In this document: positions 22,088-30,210 of the stretch, one piece after another
Position numbering within the stretch: the stretch's first letter is position 1
Layout: the number at the start of each line of letters is the position of its first letter
Assembly: GCA_005792355.1 (NCBI GenBank)
Contig: SXSC01000001.1
Span: 1-52,803 of the forward strand
From: Opitutaceae bacterium
Lineage (GTDB): Bacteria; Verrucomicrobiota; Verrucomicrobiia; Opitutales; Opitutaceae
Length of the DNA: 52,803 nt
Direction: 5' to 3'
Notes under the pieces: model-generated
Databases searched by the model: none
Seen by the model: only the letters and a program-made list of their open reading frames with translations
What the model was told of the DNA's origin: nothing
Program-made: the position numbers and the translations under genes

Positions 22088-22706
22088 AGACCGCCCGAAC
22101 TGGCCGCAGGGCGGCCGGCGCATGGCTTATTTCCAGACCAGCATGGGTGGCCGGCAGTACAACTGCAAGTACGCCTCCAGACGTAGCTGGAAACGCGGCA
22201 GAGCGTCCCGCCACGGGGTTTTTGGGCGAGGTAATTCCTGGGTAGCCGGATGAACTGACAAGTGAGCTGCGCGCCGTGGCGGACCATTGCCCGCGCCGGG
22301 ACGCGATGGTTGGCGGCCCGAGCCTTGGTCCGCCCGGTTTGCTTGTGTTCAACTTTACGTTCGGTGAAACCGGCGGCTTCGAGGCTGGTCAGCATGACCG
22401 TCAGCAGATTGGGCGCGAGCGCGATACCATGCGCCTGCCTGTGCGCAGCCACCTCGCCGTTGGCCCACGCCAAACAGAGGGGCGGGTGCGACCACTCCGA
22501 TGAGCTTCACGCGTTCGGAAGTCAGCCGTGTCATGGCTTCTGTCACGCTGACGGCGCAATCGGTTTGCTCGTGGGAAACTGGATTTTCAAGGGAATCGGA
22601 TCCGGAAGAGGTATCAGGGGAGGGCGCCGGGTGGAAACGCAAACGGACCCGTGCGCCAACCCGATCAACTCCGACAAGTCCGCGACCTCAGCAGCGCTCA
22701 TCAGTT
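22088..22706. other. Decayed region, unrecognised minus-strand remnant
   Basis: On the minus strand, two frames join around 22,475 to read a plausible but broken protein piece (MTRLTSERVKLIGVV, then AWANGEVAAHRQAHGIALAP and NLLTVMLTSLEAAGFTERKV). The frame change and the lack of a family match make it a likely pseudogene fragment. Nothing else was found. Confidence 0.35.
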
Positions 22707-23104
22707 ATGAAAAACAAAAAATCGACGGCGTATTCCACCGTCATCGAACGGAGCAACGAAGACGCGTGCTTCGTCGCGCATTCCCCCGCCATTAAGTATT
22801 GCGCGGCGCACGGCGACACTTACTAGAAATCCGCCCGCGAAAGGCAGTCCGCTGTCGCGGAGTGGCTCGAGATCGCCCGCGAGCGCGGAACGCGCATTTA
22901 GGCGCCTGGTCCTGCGAAGGTGGAACCGCAAGGCGCGGCCGGGTTGCTCGACCTCAACGCAGTTGCCTGTCGCGTCGGCGTGCCGGCGCAAACGCTCCAC
23001 GCGAAAGTGCACCGTGGGTCGGAGTTGAAGCCCAAGAAAGCCATGGCCATCGAGCGTGCTCCAACGAGACCGGTTTGCACCTGGTCGCGAACGCGAGCTG
23101 AATA
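22707..23104 (+). pseudogene. Degraded HicB-like antitoxin gene
   Basis: From ATG 22,707 the product reads KSTAYSTVIERSNEDACFVA, the start of a HicB-type beta-sheet domain. TAG stops it at 22,824, and the same frame continues SARERQSAVAEWLEIARERG before another stop. In other frames follow LLDLNAVACRVGVPAQTLHA-KVHRGSELKPKKAMAIER and TGLHLVANAS, a helix-turn-helix-like tail. At least two stops and two frameshifts are needed to join the parts. No HicA-like toxin gene is visible next to it. It is a toxin-antitoxin relic by inference. Confidence 0.45.
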
Positions 23105-23123
23105 AACGGATCGCGCCTCGGTC

Positions 23124-23477
23124 CTACGTCCGCCGCAACGCGGCCTGGGTTTTCTTCGGCAGCTTGGCAATGACGAGATCGTAGCTGCGGCGGATGAGGC
23201 GGTCGAGTTCCGGGGCGGGCAGCGCAGTGAGGTCGCCGACGCGCACCCAGTGGCGCTTGGCGCAATAGGGCGCCTGGGTGACACCGTCGATTTCGGTCAG
23301 GGCGTCGAATTCCGCCGGCAGGCACTTTATGGTTAGACCATCGATCAATTCACCGTCGAGTCCGACGATCAGAAACATTTTTCCCGCGACCTTGAACACG
23401 AGATGCTCGCCCCATTGCTTGATGACGGTCGTGTGCGGCTGCGAAAGCGCGACGGAGCGGATGGCGTGGAGACGCAT
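23124..23477 (-). CDS. MmcQ/YjbR-family protein
   Basis: The 117-residue protein starts at ATG 23,477 (MRLHAIRSVALSQPHTTVIK). It has the YjbR/CyaY-like fold signature: a short helix, GEHLVFKVAGKMFLIV, KCLPAEFDALTE, then YCAKRHWVRVGDL and a C-terminal helix with LIRRSYDLVIAKLPKK. The family is small, cytoplasmic and of unknown biochemical role, thought to bind DNA or small ligands. It stands alone between decayed sequences and appears intact. Confidence 0.8.
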   Translation of the reverse strand: MRLHAIRSVALSQPHTTVIKQWGEHLVFKVAGKMFLIVGLDGELIDGLTIKCLPAEFDALTEIDGVTQAPYCAKRHWVRVGDLTALPAPELDRLIRRSYDLVIAKLPKKTQAALRRT

Positions 23478-23751
23478 GGTTGGCAGCCTGTCGGACTCGA
23501 AGAGAAATTGACGTTGTTGATTCGAAACTGCGGTACGGGGATGAACGCTCCATCCCACAGTCTGCTAAATCGGCACCTCGTGCCGGAGAACATCCAATGT
23601 CTGCCGTTTTCTCAGCGGGGCGATATCAAAAATGCGGCCAGTCCCGGACCGTTTCGCGATCGGCCGCACTTCTTCGCTCGCCGCGTACGCGCTATCGGCT
23701 TTAAGTCCCGGGTCCGGCCGCCTGAATTTGTCCCCCGTCCAACCACCTCCC

Positions 23752-24360
23752 ATGAAAACTCCGCTCATCCCCACCCTTGCCCTCTTTGTTTCCGTCGTCC
23801 TCCCCGCCGCCGCCCAAAACGGCAAACCCGACCCCGAAGGTTTTATTCGCGACTGGCTCGTCCTCGCTCCGTTCTCGATCGGCGACAGCTCCGGCGCCGA
23901 GGCACTCGACAAGAAGCAATTTGCCGAGGAGGCGCAGCCTTCCGCCCGGGAAGGCGCGGTGCAAAAGGTCGGCGGCAAGGAACTCACGTGGGAAAAGACG
24001 GCGGCGAAGGATTTCCACCTCGATTTCAAGGAACTCCATTCGAACCAGAGCGAACACGTCGTCGCGTGGGCCGTCGCCTACGTCGTTTCCTCCGGGGAAA
24101 AAACCGGCCTGACGCTGAAGATGAACAGCAACGATCAGGGCAAGGTGTATCTCAACGGCAAGGAACTCGTGAAGTTCACCGACACGCGGACGCTCGAGAA
24201 GGAGGCGGAAGACGCGGCGACCAATGTCATTCTCAAGAAAGGCGTCAATGTGCTCGTGCTGAAGGTCGTGAACGAGGAGAACAACTGGCAGGGCAGCGTC
24301 CGTTTCCTGGATCAGGCGGGAAAAGCGGTCACCGATCTCAAGGTCGAGACCAAGCCGTAA
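23752..24360 (+). CDS. Secreted beta-sandwich protein of unknown function
   Basis: The 202-residue protein has a signal peptide (MKTPLIPTLALFVSVVLPAA, then AQNG). The mature part starts with FIRDWLVLAPFSIGDSSGAE and later shows GLTLKMNSNDQGKVYLNGKE and KKGVNVLVLKVVNEENNWQG. This is the pattern of a galactose-binding-like jelly-roll domain that often precedes cytochrome or DUF1080 domains in Planctomycetes and Verrucomicrobia. It probably binds a ligand outside the cytoplasm. The next gene fragment (24,501) is a planctomycete-type cytochrome on the same strand, the usual genomic company for this domain. Confidence 0.7.
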   Translation: MKTPLIPTLALFVSVVLPAAAQNGKPDPEGFIRDWLVLAPFSIGDSSGAEALDKKQFAEEAQPSAREGAVQKVGGKELTWEKTAAKDFHLDFKELHSNQSEHVVAWAVAYVVSSGEKTGLTLKMNSNDQGKVYLNGKELVKFTDTRTLEKEAEDAATNVILKKGVNVLVLKVVNEENNWQGSVRFLDQAGKAVTDLKVETKP

Positions 24361-24500
24361 CAACCTGCCGGGATAAGGTGCCGGTCGTCGCGCTGAACTT
24401 TCGAATTGAAAACGCCACGTTCAGCGTGGCTCCGATCAGGCTGATCGTGGGCTGAGTTCTGCCGGAGAAAGCATTCACTCCTCGACGCCCTTCCCACCCC

Positions 24501-24819
24501 ATGATTCGCCGCACCTTGTTTCTTGGTCTCTCCGCCGCGTCCCTCGCCGTTCTGTTTTGCGCAGGTGACGCCAGCCGGGAAAAAGGCCGGGACCGCGCCG
24601 CCGGCGGCGCAGAAGCGCTCCTTCCACGAACACATCCAGCCGATCCTCGCGGACAATTGTTACGCGTGCCACGGTACCGACCCGGGGTCGCGCAAGGCCG
24701 ACCTGCGGCTTGATCGTCTCGAGCACGCGACGGCCCGGCGCAAGGACGGCGGCCCGGCGATCGTCCCGGGGAAGCCCGACGACAGCCCGCTCGTGCAGCG
24801 CATCGAGTCGAAAACTTCT
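24501..24819 (+). pseudogene. N-terminal stump of a planctomycete-type cytochrome c protein
   Basis: ATG 24,501 begins a signal peptide (MIRRTLFLGLSAASLAVLFC), and the frame shifts near 24,570. The other frame reads SFHEHIQPILADNCYACHGT, the CxxCH haem motif of the PSCyt1 domain, then RKADLRLD...GGPAIVPGKPDDSPLVQRI. It then ends abruptly at about 24,819. The DUF1549/DUF1553 domains that normally follow (some 700 residues) are missing. A truncated pseudogene. Confidence 0.65.
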
Positions 24820-24928
24820 GATCGCCACTTTGCGGTTAATTCAAAATCGGCGCAGACATGGTCGGTCCGGATCAATCGCGGCCTACCGCAGTCCGAGATC
24901 GCAACCCGCCTCCGGCCGGGTAGGCAAA

Positions 24929-25080
24929 ACTTGAACCTCAATCCGACGCACCGAAGGCCCCGCAGCAAACGAAGGGAGCGGCTTTCGGTCCGGAGCGTGA
25001 TCGGCCTTCAGCCCGGAGGGAGCCGAACGATGCTTCGTTCTCATTGTTACCTGCGGTTCAATTTCCGTGGCTGGAAGCTG
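24929..25080 (+). repeat. Dispersed 150-bp repeat, copy 1
   Basis: This copy matches 29,925-30,076 in the same orientation over about 150 bp (shared blocks GCAAACGAAGGGAGCGGCTT and CAGCCCGGAGGGAG). Each copy has inverted arms: AACGAAG near its start and CTTCGTT near its end can pair into a long stem. No conserved reading frame. With the next repeat it fills the 516-bp gap between the cytochrome stump and the methyltransferase gene. Confidence 0.75.
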
Positions 25081-25114
25081 CACGCAGGAAGACAACCTGT
25101 TCAGACAGTGAAGT

Positions 25115-25225
25115 ACGGAGAGAAAAGAGAGGCCACCGAGCGGAAAAGCGGGCGTTCATTTTCGGTGGTATACTCTTTGACGTCCTGCCGGGCCTCAGTG
25201 ACCTCTCTACTCTGCCCAGTGGTTC
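25115..25225 (+). repeat. Interspersed non-coding repeat, copy 2 (inverted relative to 1-107)
   Basis: Shares AAAAGAGAGGCCAC, AGCGGGCGTTC and CCTGCCGGGCCTCAGTGACC with the reverse complement of 1-107. It lies 35 bp after the 150-bp repeat. A shorter, similar GGCCTCTGTGG stretch follows the other copy of that repeat at 30,130-30,175, so the two families travel together. Confidence 0.7.
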
Positions 25226-25335
25226 GAGTCCGGCGGTTGCGGCTGCCGCGATGCGCAAAGCCCGGGCTTCCGCTTGCTCTTGGCGGGGCCGGGCCGCAGC
25301 GTCTCCGATCCGGTCGCCTCGCGCGCCGGGAATTC

Positions 25336-26394
25336 ATGATGCTCCCACTTCTCCGGCGCCTCGGCGCCCGTCTCTTCGCCGCGGTCCGGCGCCGGCTCGC
25401 GCCGACGCAATCGCCGGAGGAGCGCTATCGCGACTTCAACGTCCGCTATTTTTCCGGCTTGCACGAGCAGGAGCGGATGCTGGCCGACCGGCCGCGCATG
25501 GAGTTTTACCGCGCGGCGATTCAACGCCATATCCAGCCGGGCGACCGCGTCATCGATCTCGGCACCGGCACCGGGATTCTCGCCGCGCTCGCGTCGCGCC
25601 GCGGCGCGGCGCGGGTCTATGCGATCGATCATTCCCCAATCTTGAAGCATGCCCGCACCCTGGCGGCGGCCAACCGGATCGAACGGGTCGAGTTTTTCGA
25701 CACCCACAGCACGGATTTTTCCGTCGCCGAACGGGTCGATGTGATTCTGCACGAGCAGATGGGTGACGGCCTCTTCGACGAGGCGATGATGGCCAACGTG
25801 AGCGATCTGCGCGACCGGCTGTTGAAACCGGGTGGCCTGATCCTGCCGAGCCGTTTCGAGTTTTTTTGCGAACCGATTAAGATCCGGGATGGGCGGCACG
25901 TGCCCTTCATCTGGGAACTCGAGGTGCATGGTTACGACTACGCCGCGCTGGAACGGCACCGGCCGCAGGATCCGGATTATTATCACCTCCGCAGCAGTGA
26001 CCTCGCGCTGGTCGAGCATTTCCTCGGCGAACCGGCGCCGGTGCTCACGATCGATTTGCATACGGTGCAGGAGGCGGAGCTGCCGCACGAGATCACCTTC
26101 ACGCGCAAGGTGGTGAATGCCGGGCGGCTCGACGGCTACGCGGTCTATTTCCGCGCCCTGGTGGACGACGATCTCAGTCTGGGCTCGGGCCCGCTCGATC
26201 CCGGCCGCGCGCCACATTGGGGTTTTCGCGTGCTGCGCACCGATCGCGAGGATTTCGCGGTGGGCGACAAGATCGAGGTCCGCCTCACCGTCGGCCGCTG
26301 GGCGGACATGAATTCGTGGCGCTGGTCGCACGTGAAGCGCGCCGGCGGCACGAGCGCCGTGGGTGAAGCCGACGGGATCGTGTCGGCGCGTTGA
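25336..26394 (+). CDS. Class I methyltransferase, protein-arginine-methyltransferase-like
   Basis: The 352-residue protein starts at ATG 25,336; the open frame extends much farther upstream but through repeats. Motif I is VIDLGTGTGI at 72-81, with YAID following as the acidic loop of the SAM site. DVILHEQMGDGLFDEAM carries a double-Glu loop (Glu140, Glu149), and a beta-barrel follows (ADMNSWRWSHVK near the end, at the THW-loop position). This is the eukaryotic PRMT architecture, which appears in scattered bacteria. The substrate, protein arginine or otherwise, is not known. It stands alone between repeats. Confidence 0.75.
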   Translation: MMLPLLRRLGARLFAAVRRRLAPTQSPEERYRDFNVRYFSGLHEQERMLADRPRMEFYRAAIQRHIQPGDRVIDLGTGTGILAALASRRGAARVYAIDHSPILKHARTLAAANRIERVEFFDTHSTDFSVAERVDVILHEQMGDGLFDEAMMANVSDLRDRLLKPGGLILPSRFEFFCEPIKIRDGRHVPFIWELEVHGYDYAALERHRPQDPDYYHLRSSDLALVEHFLGEPAPVLTIDLHTVQEAELPHEITFTRKVVNAGRLDGYAVYFRALVDDDLSLGSGPLDPGRAPHWGFRVLRTDREDFAVGDKIEVRLTVGRWADMNSWRWSHVKRAGGTSAVGEADGIVSAR

Positions 26395-26746
26395 AGATCT
26401 GCGCGGTGGAAGGTTGCAGCGGTGCGGATTTCGCGGTCGTCGGGGCCATTGGGCAGAGGAATGGGTGGCCGCGGAATGAACGGTCAGTAAATTTATGCCC
26501 CTGCCACCCATTCCCTTGCCCTGCTGCCGCACCGCGATCGACCGAAATTAGACGCGCCAGTTGCAGGGTCAGACTGTGAGTATCGCCCGCAGCTCCCATG
26601 GGTGGATTTGCCAAATATCTTGGACGAAACCGCAACCGGAGCATGTGCCCCCGCCGAACTTGAGCGTTGAGCGTTGAACGTTCCGGCTCCAGCCGGCTGC
26701 AGGGGCGTCGCATCCCCGGGAACGAGGCGCCGCGCAAGCGCGGGGC

Positions 26747-27601
26747 CTACACGGAATAGAAACCGTGCATCACGTGCCAGTGCCGCGTGGCGCCCGGGGC
26801 GAGGCGGAGCGTCAGGTAGGGCTCGACCGAGACCGTGTGGGCGTTGGCCCAGACGGGGCACTCGTCGGGGACGAAGCTCGTCGCGAAGGTGACGCGCGCG
26901 AGCCTGGGATGATCGACGGAGAGCGACAGCTCGCGGCCGCGCGGGAGCGTGAGGAGGGCGAACTGGCTGTCGTCCTTGGTGACGAAGGGGCGCTTGAACG
27001 TGAGCGCACCGTCGGGGGCGATCGCGAAGCCCGGGTTTTCGGGGACCGCGGTGCCGGCGGGGAGGGCGACGCGGGCGCGGCTGCCGGTGAGCGCCCAGAA
27101 CGGATGCGGGAACCACTCCAGCGCGAGCGGCGTCTCGCCGACATTCGTGAGCTGCGTGTAGGATGTGACCGTGCGATCGCGCAGTTCGATCTTGCGCGTG
27201 AGTTCGTAGGAAAACCCGGCGGCGGCCTGACGCGTTTGAAAAATGAGATGATCGGCGAAAGGCGTGACCGTCCAGGCGCAGGGCGCGGTCAGCGCGACGT
27301 TGTTCTTCTCGTCGGCGACGAGCATGCCGGCGCCGAGGGCGATTCCCTCGCGGCCCTGCCACGTGAGGGGTTTTCCCTCGCGGGTGCGGTGGCGGAAGGA
27401 TTCGGGCAGGCCCTGGCCGTTGAAAGCGGTCGGGTCGGGTTTGGGAAACTCCGGACCGGAGACGAGCGGGCCGAACTTGGTGTCGTGCACCTGCCAGATG
27501 TAACCGCCCCAGCAATACCGCGAGCCCTGGTGGGCGATGTCAGCCGGGTCGGAGGGATCGAGGAGGTCGAGGCGGAGTTCGCGGTTGGCGAGGTGGAGCA
27601 T
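26747..27601 (-). CDS. Aldose 1-epimerase-like (galactose-mutarotase-fold) protein
   Basis: The 284-residue cytoplasmic protein has no signal peptide. It shows the mutarotase-fold pattern of consecutive beta strands: WGGYIWQVHD, GPEFPKPDPT, a central TSYTQLTNVGETPLALEWFP and HPFWALTG, and a final LTLRLAPGATRHWHVMHGFY. The catalytic His/Glu of true galactose mutarotases is not obvious beyond the HPF block, so the substrate may differ. It is the last gene of a minus-strand series; a 334-bp repeat-bearing gap separates it from the previous one. GC-rich hairpins at 26,680-26,745 follow its stop but lack a T-run. Confidence 0.65.
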   Translation of the reverse strand: MLHLANRELRLDLLDPSDPADIAHQGSRYCWGGYIWQVHDTKFGPLVSGPEFPKPDPTAFNGQGLPESFRHRTREGKPLTWQGREGIALGAGMLVADEKNNVALTAPCAWTVTPFADHLIFQTRQAAAGFSYELTRKIELRDRTVTSYTQLTNVGETPLALEWFPHPFWALTGSRARVALPAGTAVPENPGFAIAPDGALTFKRPFVTKDDSQFALLTLPRGRELSLSVDHPRLARVTFATSFVPDECPVWANAHTVSVEPYLTLRLAPGATRHWHVMHGFYSV

Positions 27602-27821
27602 TAGCCCGCATTCTTCACACTCTCCGCGTGTTCTTGTCGACGATCGAAGTCTGTCGCGCCGCGTGCAATCGGCGGTGTGCGCGTTGGGGAAGTTTCGGGC
27701 GGGACTTCCCGCAGATTCAGAAAGACCGCAGATAGTCTGCTTTCCGACTCAGCATCTGTGGCCTTTCTGCATCTGAGGGAGGTTCTTCATTTCGATCTCA
27801 TTGCAACGATTTCGGAATGCA

Positions 27822-27927
27822 CGAATCGTTCTCTTTCCTCGTTCTCTTAATCTTTCTCCTGTCTGGAACATTGGCAAGAGGGACAGAGACGACGGGAGAA
27901 CGAGAAAGATAAAGAGGAAAGAGAAAG
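27822..27927. repeat. CGTTCTCTTT-rich inverted repeat, copy 1
   Basis: TCTTTCCTCGTTCTCTTAATC on one side and GAGAACGAGAAAGATAAAG on the other form an imperfect inverted repeat around a short spacer. A related element is at 31,661-31,760. It occupies the 334-bp gap before the mutarotase-like gene, where no coding sequence is seen. Copy 2 lies directly before the ferritin-like gene. Confidence 0.55.
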
Positions 27928-27935
27928 ATGAAAAT

Positions 27936-28475
27936 CTACCGCACCCGTTGCACGCGCACGGGGAGGGAATCGCCGTTCAGCTTGAGGGCGAAGGCGCCGA
28001 GCGGGCGCGACTCGATCGTCACGGACTGCCCGAGGATTTCGAACGGGATGGCCTCCTGGCCCTCCCAGGTCTGGCCGTTGTCGAGGACGAAGCCGTTGGC
28101 GCCGCGCATCCCGGTGACCTTGGCCACCATGGGGGGCTGGGTGCGCCAGTCCGGTCCGTCGGACTTGCCGAAACCGAATTTGTCCCAGAACCGCGACTTC
28201 GCGGCGGCGGCTTGCGCGGGCGTCGCGTCGGCGGGGACGGCCGGGGCCGCCGCCGGGGCCGAGGGAGAGGCGGCGGGCGTGTTCGTGACGGTGCGCAGGG
28301 TGTGGCGGATCAACGCGGCGTCGATCACGCCGATCTGATCCGGACTGAGCCGGTCGAGGCCGGCGCGTTGCCATTCGGCGGTCGTAAGAATGTTTTGCAG
28401 GCCGGGAAAGGCGCTTTGCGCCACGGCGGCCGAGGTTGCGAGCAGGCAGGGGAGGAGGAGACCGAGGAGTTTCAT
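27936..28475 (-). CDS. Secreted protein of unknown function
   Basis: The 179-residue protein starts at ATG 28,475 (MKLLGLLLPCLLATSAAVAQ, a clean signal peptide). After it come a short helical part (QNILTTAEWQRAGLDRLSPD), an Ala/Pro-rich linker (about residues 69-93) and a C-terminal beta part (SRFWDKFGFGK, GFVLDNGQTWEG, VTIESRPLGAFALKL). The C-terminal arrangement looks like a small SH3-like fold. I do not recognise a named family. It lies between the Gfo/Idh gene and the mutarotase-like gene on the same strand. Confidence 0.6.
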   Translation of the reverse strand: MKLLGLLLPCLLATSAAVAQSAFPGLQNILTTAEWQRAGLDRLSPDQIGVIDAALIRHTLRTVTNTPAASPSAPAAAPAVPADATPAQAAAAKSRFWDKFGFGKSDGPDWRTQPPMVAKVTGMRGANGFVLDNGQTWEGQEAIPFEILGQSVTIESRPLGAFALKLNGDSLPVRVQRVR

Positions 28476-28515
28476 GGGGAAAGGTGTCATTCAATTTCCG
28501 GGGTGCTTGAATGGA

Positions 28516-28576
28516 GGAGCGGCTTTACGCCGCGATCGACTATTCGCGCAATTTCATCGCGGCGTAAAGCCGCTCC
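28516..28576. repeat. REP-like palindrome, class I, perfect copy
   Basis: Arms of 21 bp (28,516-28,536 and 28,556-28,576; left arm begins GGAGCGGCTTTACGCC) are exact reverse complements around a 19-bp loop. Degenerate copies lie in or next to the ferritin-like gene at 31,058-31,101 and 31,565-31,629. Perfect pairing suggests a recent or maintained element. Confidence 0.85.
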
Positions 28577-28636
28577 TAGAATACAATCATTCGCGGTGAG
28601 GCGGCGGGCATGATTTCCACCTGGGTGACAGTGGAC

Positions 28637-29737
28637 TCATTTCCCCGGCCCGCCGCCGTTCACGGCGGTGTAGAACCGATCGCCCGGGCGGATGGAGCCG
28701 GCGCGCACGACTTCACCGGTGAAGGCGGATTTGTAAATCGCCGTGAGCAAGTCGAGCGTGCGGCGCGCCTCGGGTCCGGAAGTGAGCGGGCGGGTGCCGG
28801 CATCCATGTTTGCCACCAGCGCGCCGAGTTGGGCGGCGTGCGTCGAGCCGACGTCGGGCGGGAAATCTTGCCAGGCCGCCAGCAGTTTTTCGTTTTCGAC
28901 CCCGGCCGCGGGTGTGAAGCGCCAGTGGTCGCGCGTGTAGCTGTAGAGGTGGGTGAGCTCGACCGTGGCTTTTTGATAGTCGAGGCGGATGGTGGTTTCC
29001 TGGCGCGGGCTGAGCGCACTGTTCGTGACGGTGGCGATGGCGCGGTTGGCGAAGGTGATGATCGCCGCCGAGACATCCTCCACCTGGACGGCGCGGTCCA
29101 ACGTGGCCGCCACGGCACGCACTTCGGACCAGTCGCCGAGCAGGTGCAGCAGATGATCCATCGCGTGGATGCCGAGGCCCATGGTCGGGCCGCCAAATTC
29201 CGTGGCCCACGTCCCCCGCCACGGGACGGCGTAGTAGGACGGATCCCGATACCAGAGTGTGTTGCAGACGGCGACGAGCGGGCGGCCGAGCTGACCCGAG
29301 GCCGCGAGCGCACGCAGATGGGCGGTCGACGAAGCGAAGCGCATTTGGAAGACCACCGCGGTGTAGCGCCCCGTGCGGCGTTCGGCGGCTTCGATGGTGT
29401 CGAGATCGGCGAGTGAACCGCAGAGGGGTTTCTCGCACCAGGCCCAAGCCCCGGCTTCCATCGCGGCGATGCACATCGCGGCGTGGGTGGCCGGCGGCGT
29501 GGCCACGATCACGAGGTCGGGTTTTGTCTCCCGCAGCATCGCGGCGTATTCGGTGAACACGCCGGGAATGTTTTGCTTGGTGGCAAAGGCGCGCACGCGG
29601 GCGTCGTCGACGTCCATGGCGCCGACCAAAATGACCCGGCCCTGGGACGCGTTCACGGCGGTCACATGGGCATCGGCGATGCCGCCGGTGCCGGCGAGCA
29701 CGGCGCGATAGATTTTCGAAGGGAGGGGAGTCGGCAT
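28637..29737 (-). CDS. Gfo/Idh/MocA-family oxidoreductase
   Basis: The 366-residue protein uses ATG 29,737; the frame continues to a TTG at 29,764, but MPTPLPSKIYRAVLAGTGGI fits the family start. The Rossmann motif AGTGGIADAH lies near residue 16 and CEKPLC near residue 101 (the EKP Lys helps catalysis). GLGIHAMDHLLHLLG at about 173-187 supplies the His/Asp of the active site. It should oxidise or reduce a sugar or cyclitol with NAD(P). In this phylum such genes are many and substrates rarely predictable. A class I palindrome lies just downstream and a repeat-filled 470-bp gap upstream. Confidence 0.88.
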   Translation of the reverse strand: MPTPLPSKIYRAVLAGTGGIADAHVTAVNASQGRVILVGAMDVDDARVRAFATKQNIPGVFTEYAAMLRETKPDLVIVATPPATHAAMCIAAMEAGAWAWCEKPLCGSLADLDTIEAAERRTGRYTAVVFQMRFASSTAHLRALAASGQLGRPLVAVCNTLWYRDPSYYAVPWRGTWATEFGGPTMGLGIHAMDHLLHLLGDWSEVRAVAATLDRAVQVEDVSAAIITFANRAIATVTNSALSPRQETTIRLDYQKATVELTHLYSYTRDHWRFTPAAGVENEKLLAAWQDFPPDVGSTHAAQLGALVANMDAGTRPLTSGPEARRTLDLLTAIYKSAFTGEVVRAGSIRPGDRFYTAVNGGGPGK

Positions 29738-29924
29738 AACGGAAGCGGAGGGAAAGGGAGACAAGCTGGTATCTAAAATCGTGAATCTGAAATCTCGGAA
29801 TTCGGAAAGTTTGGGAAGGAGGCGGCCTTAGCCCGTATGAATCGCACTTTTCGTGAAGATGTATTTGTCACAGAGCGCAAAGAGTTCGGACCCAGAGTTC
29901 CTAGCGCGGCGCAGCCGCAACCGA

Positions 29925-30076
29925 ACTTGAACTTCAATCCGTCGCACAGAAGGCAACGAAGCAAACGAAGGGAGCGGCTTCCGGCCCGGAGGAGGATCGG
30001 CCTCCAGCCCGGAGGGAGACGAACGACGCTTCGTTCTCTTTGTTGCCTTCTGTTCAAATTCCGTGGCTTGAAGATC
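29925..30076 (+). repeat. Dispersed 150-bp repeat, copy 2
   Basis: Direct copy of 24,929-25,080. Here the internal stem is better conserved: CAGAAGGCAACGAAG near 29,947 and its inverse TTGTTGCCTTCTG near 30,039 bound the copy. The rest of the 470-bp gap (29,738-30,210) holds no gene, only a short CTCTGTGGCCTCTGTGG motif at 30,132. Confidence 0.75.
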
Positions 30077-30210
30077 CTCGCAGAGAAACGAGAATCACGA
30101 ACTGAGTAATAAAGAGCGAAACACACGGGCTTGCTCTGTGGCCTCTGTGGCTGGGCTCCGTGTCCTCGGTGGTTCATGCTTTGGCTTGATTCAGGGGTGA
30201 ATGTTCCAGA

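Noticed and set aside
24414..24430. GCCACG/CGTGGC hairpin as a terminator after the secreted beta-sandwich gene
   Set aside because: The stem is only 6 bp and no T-run follows; it could be chance in GC-rich sequence.
26680..26745. GC-rich hairpins after the mutarotase-like gene as a terminator or REP
   Set aside because: CCGCGC/GCGCGG and CGTTCC/GGAACG pairings exist but there is no T-run and no second copy in the window, so neither call is supported.
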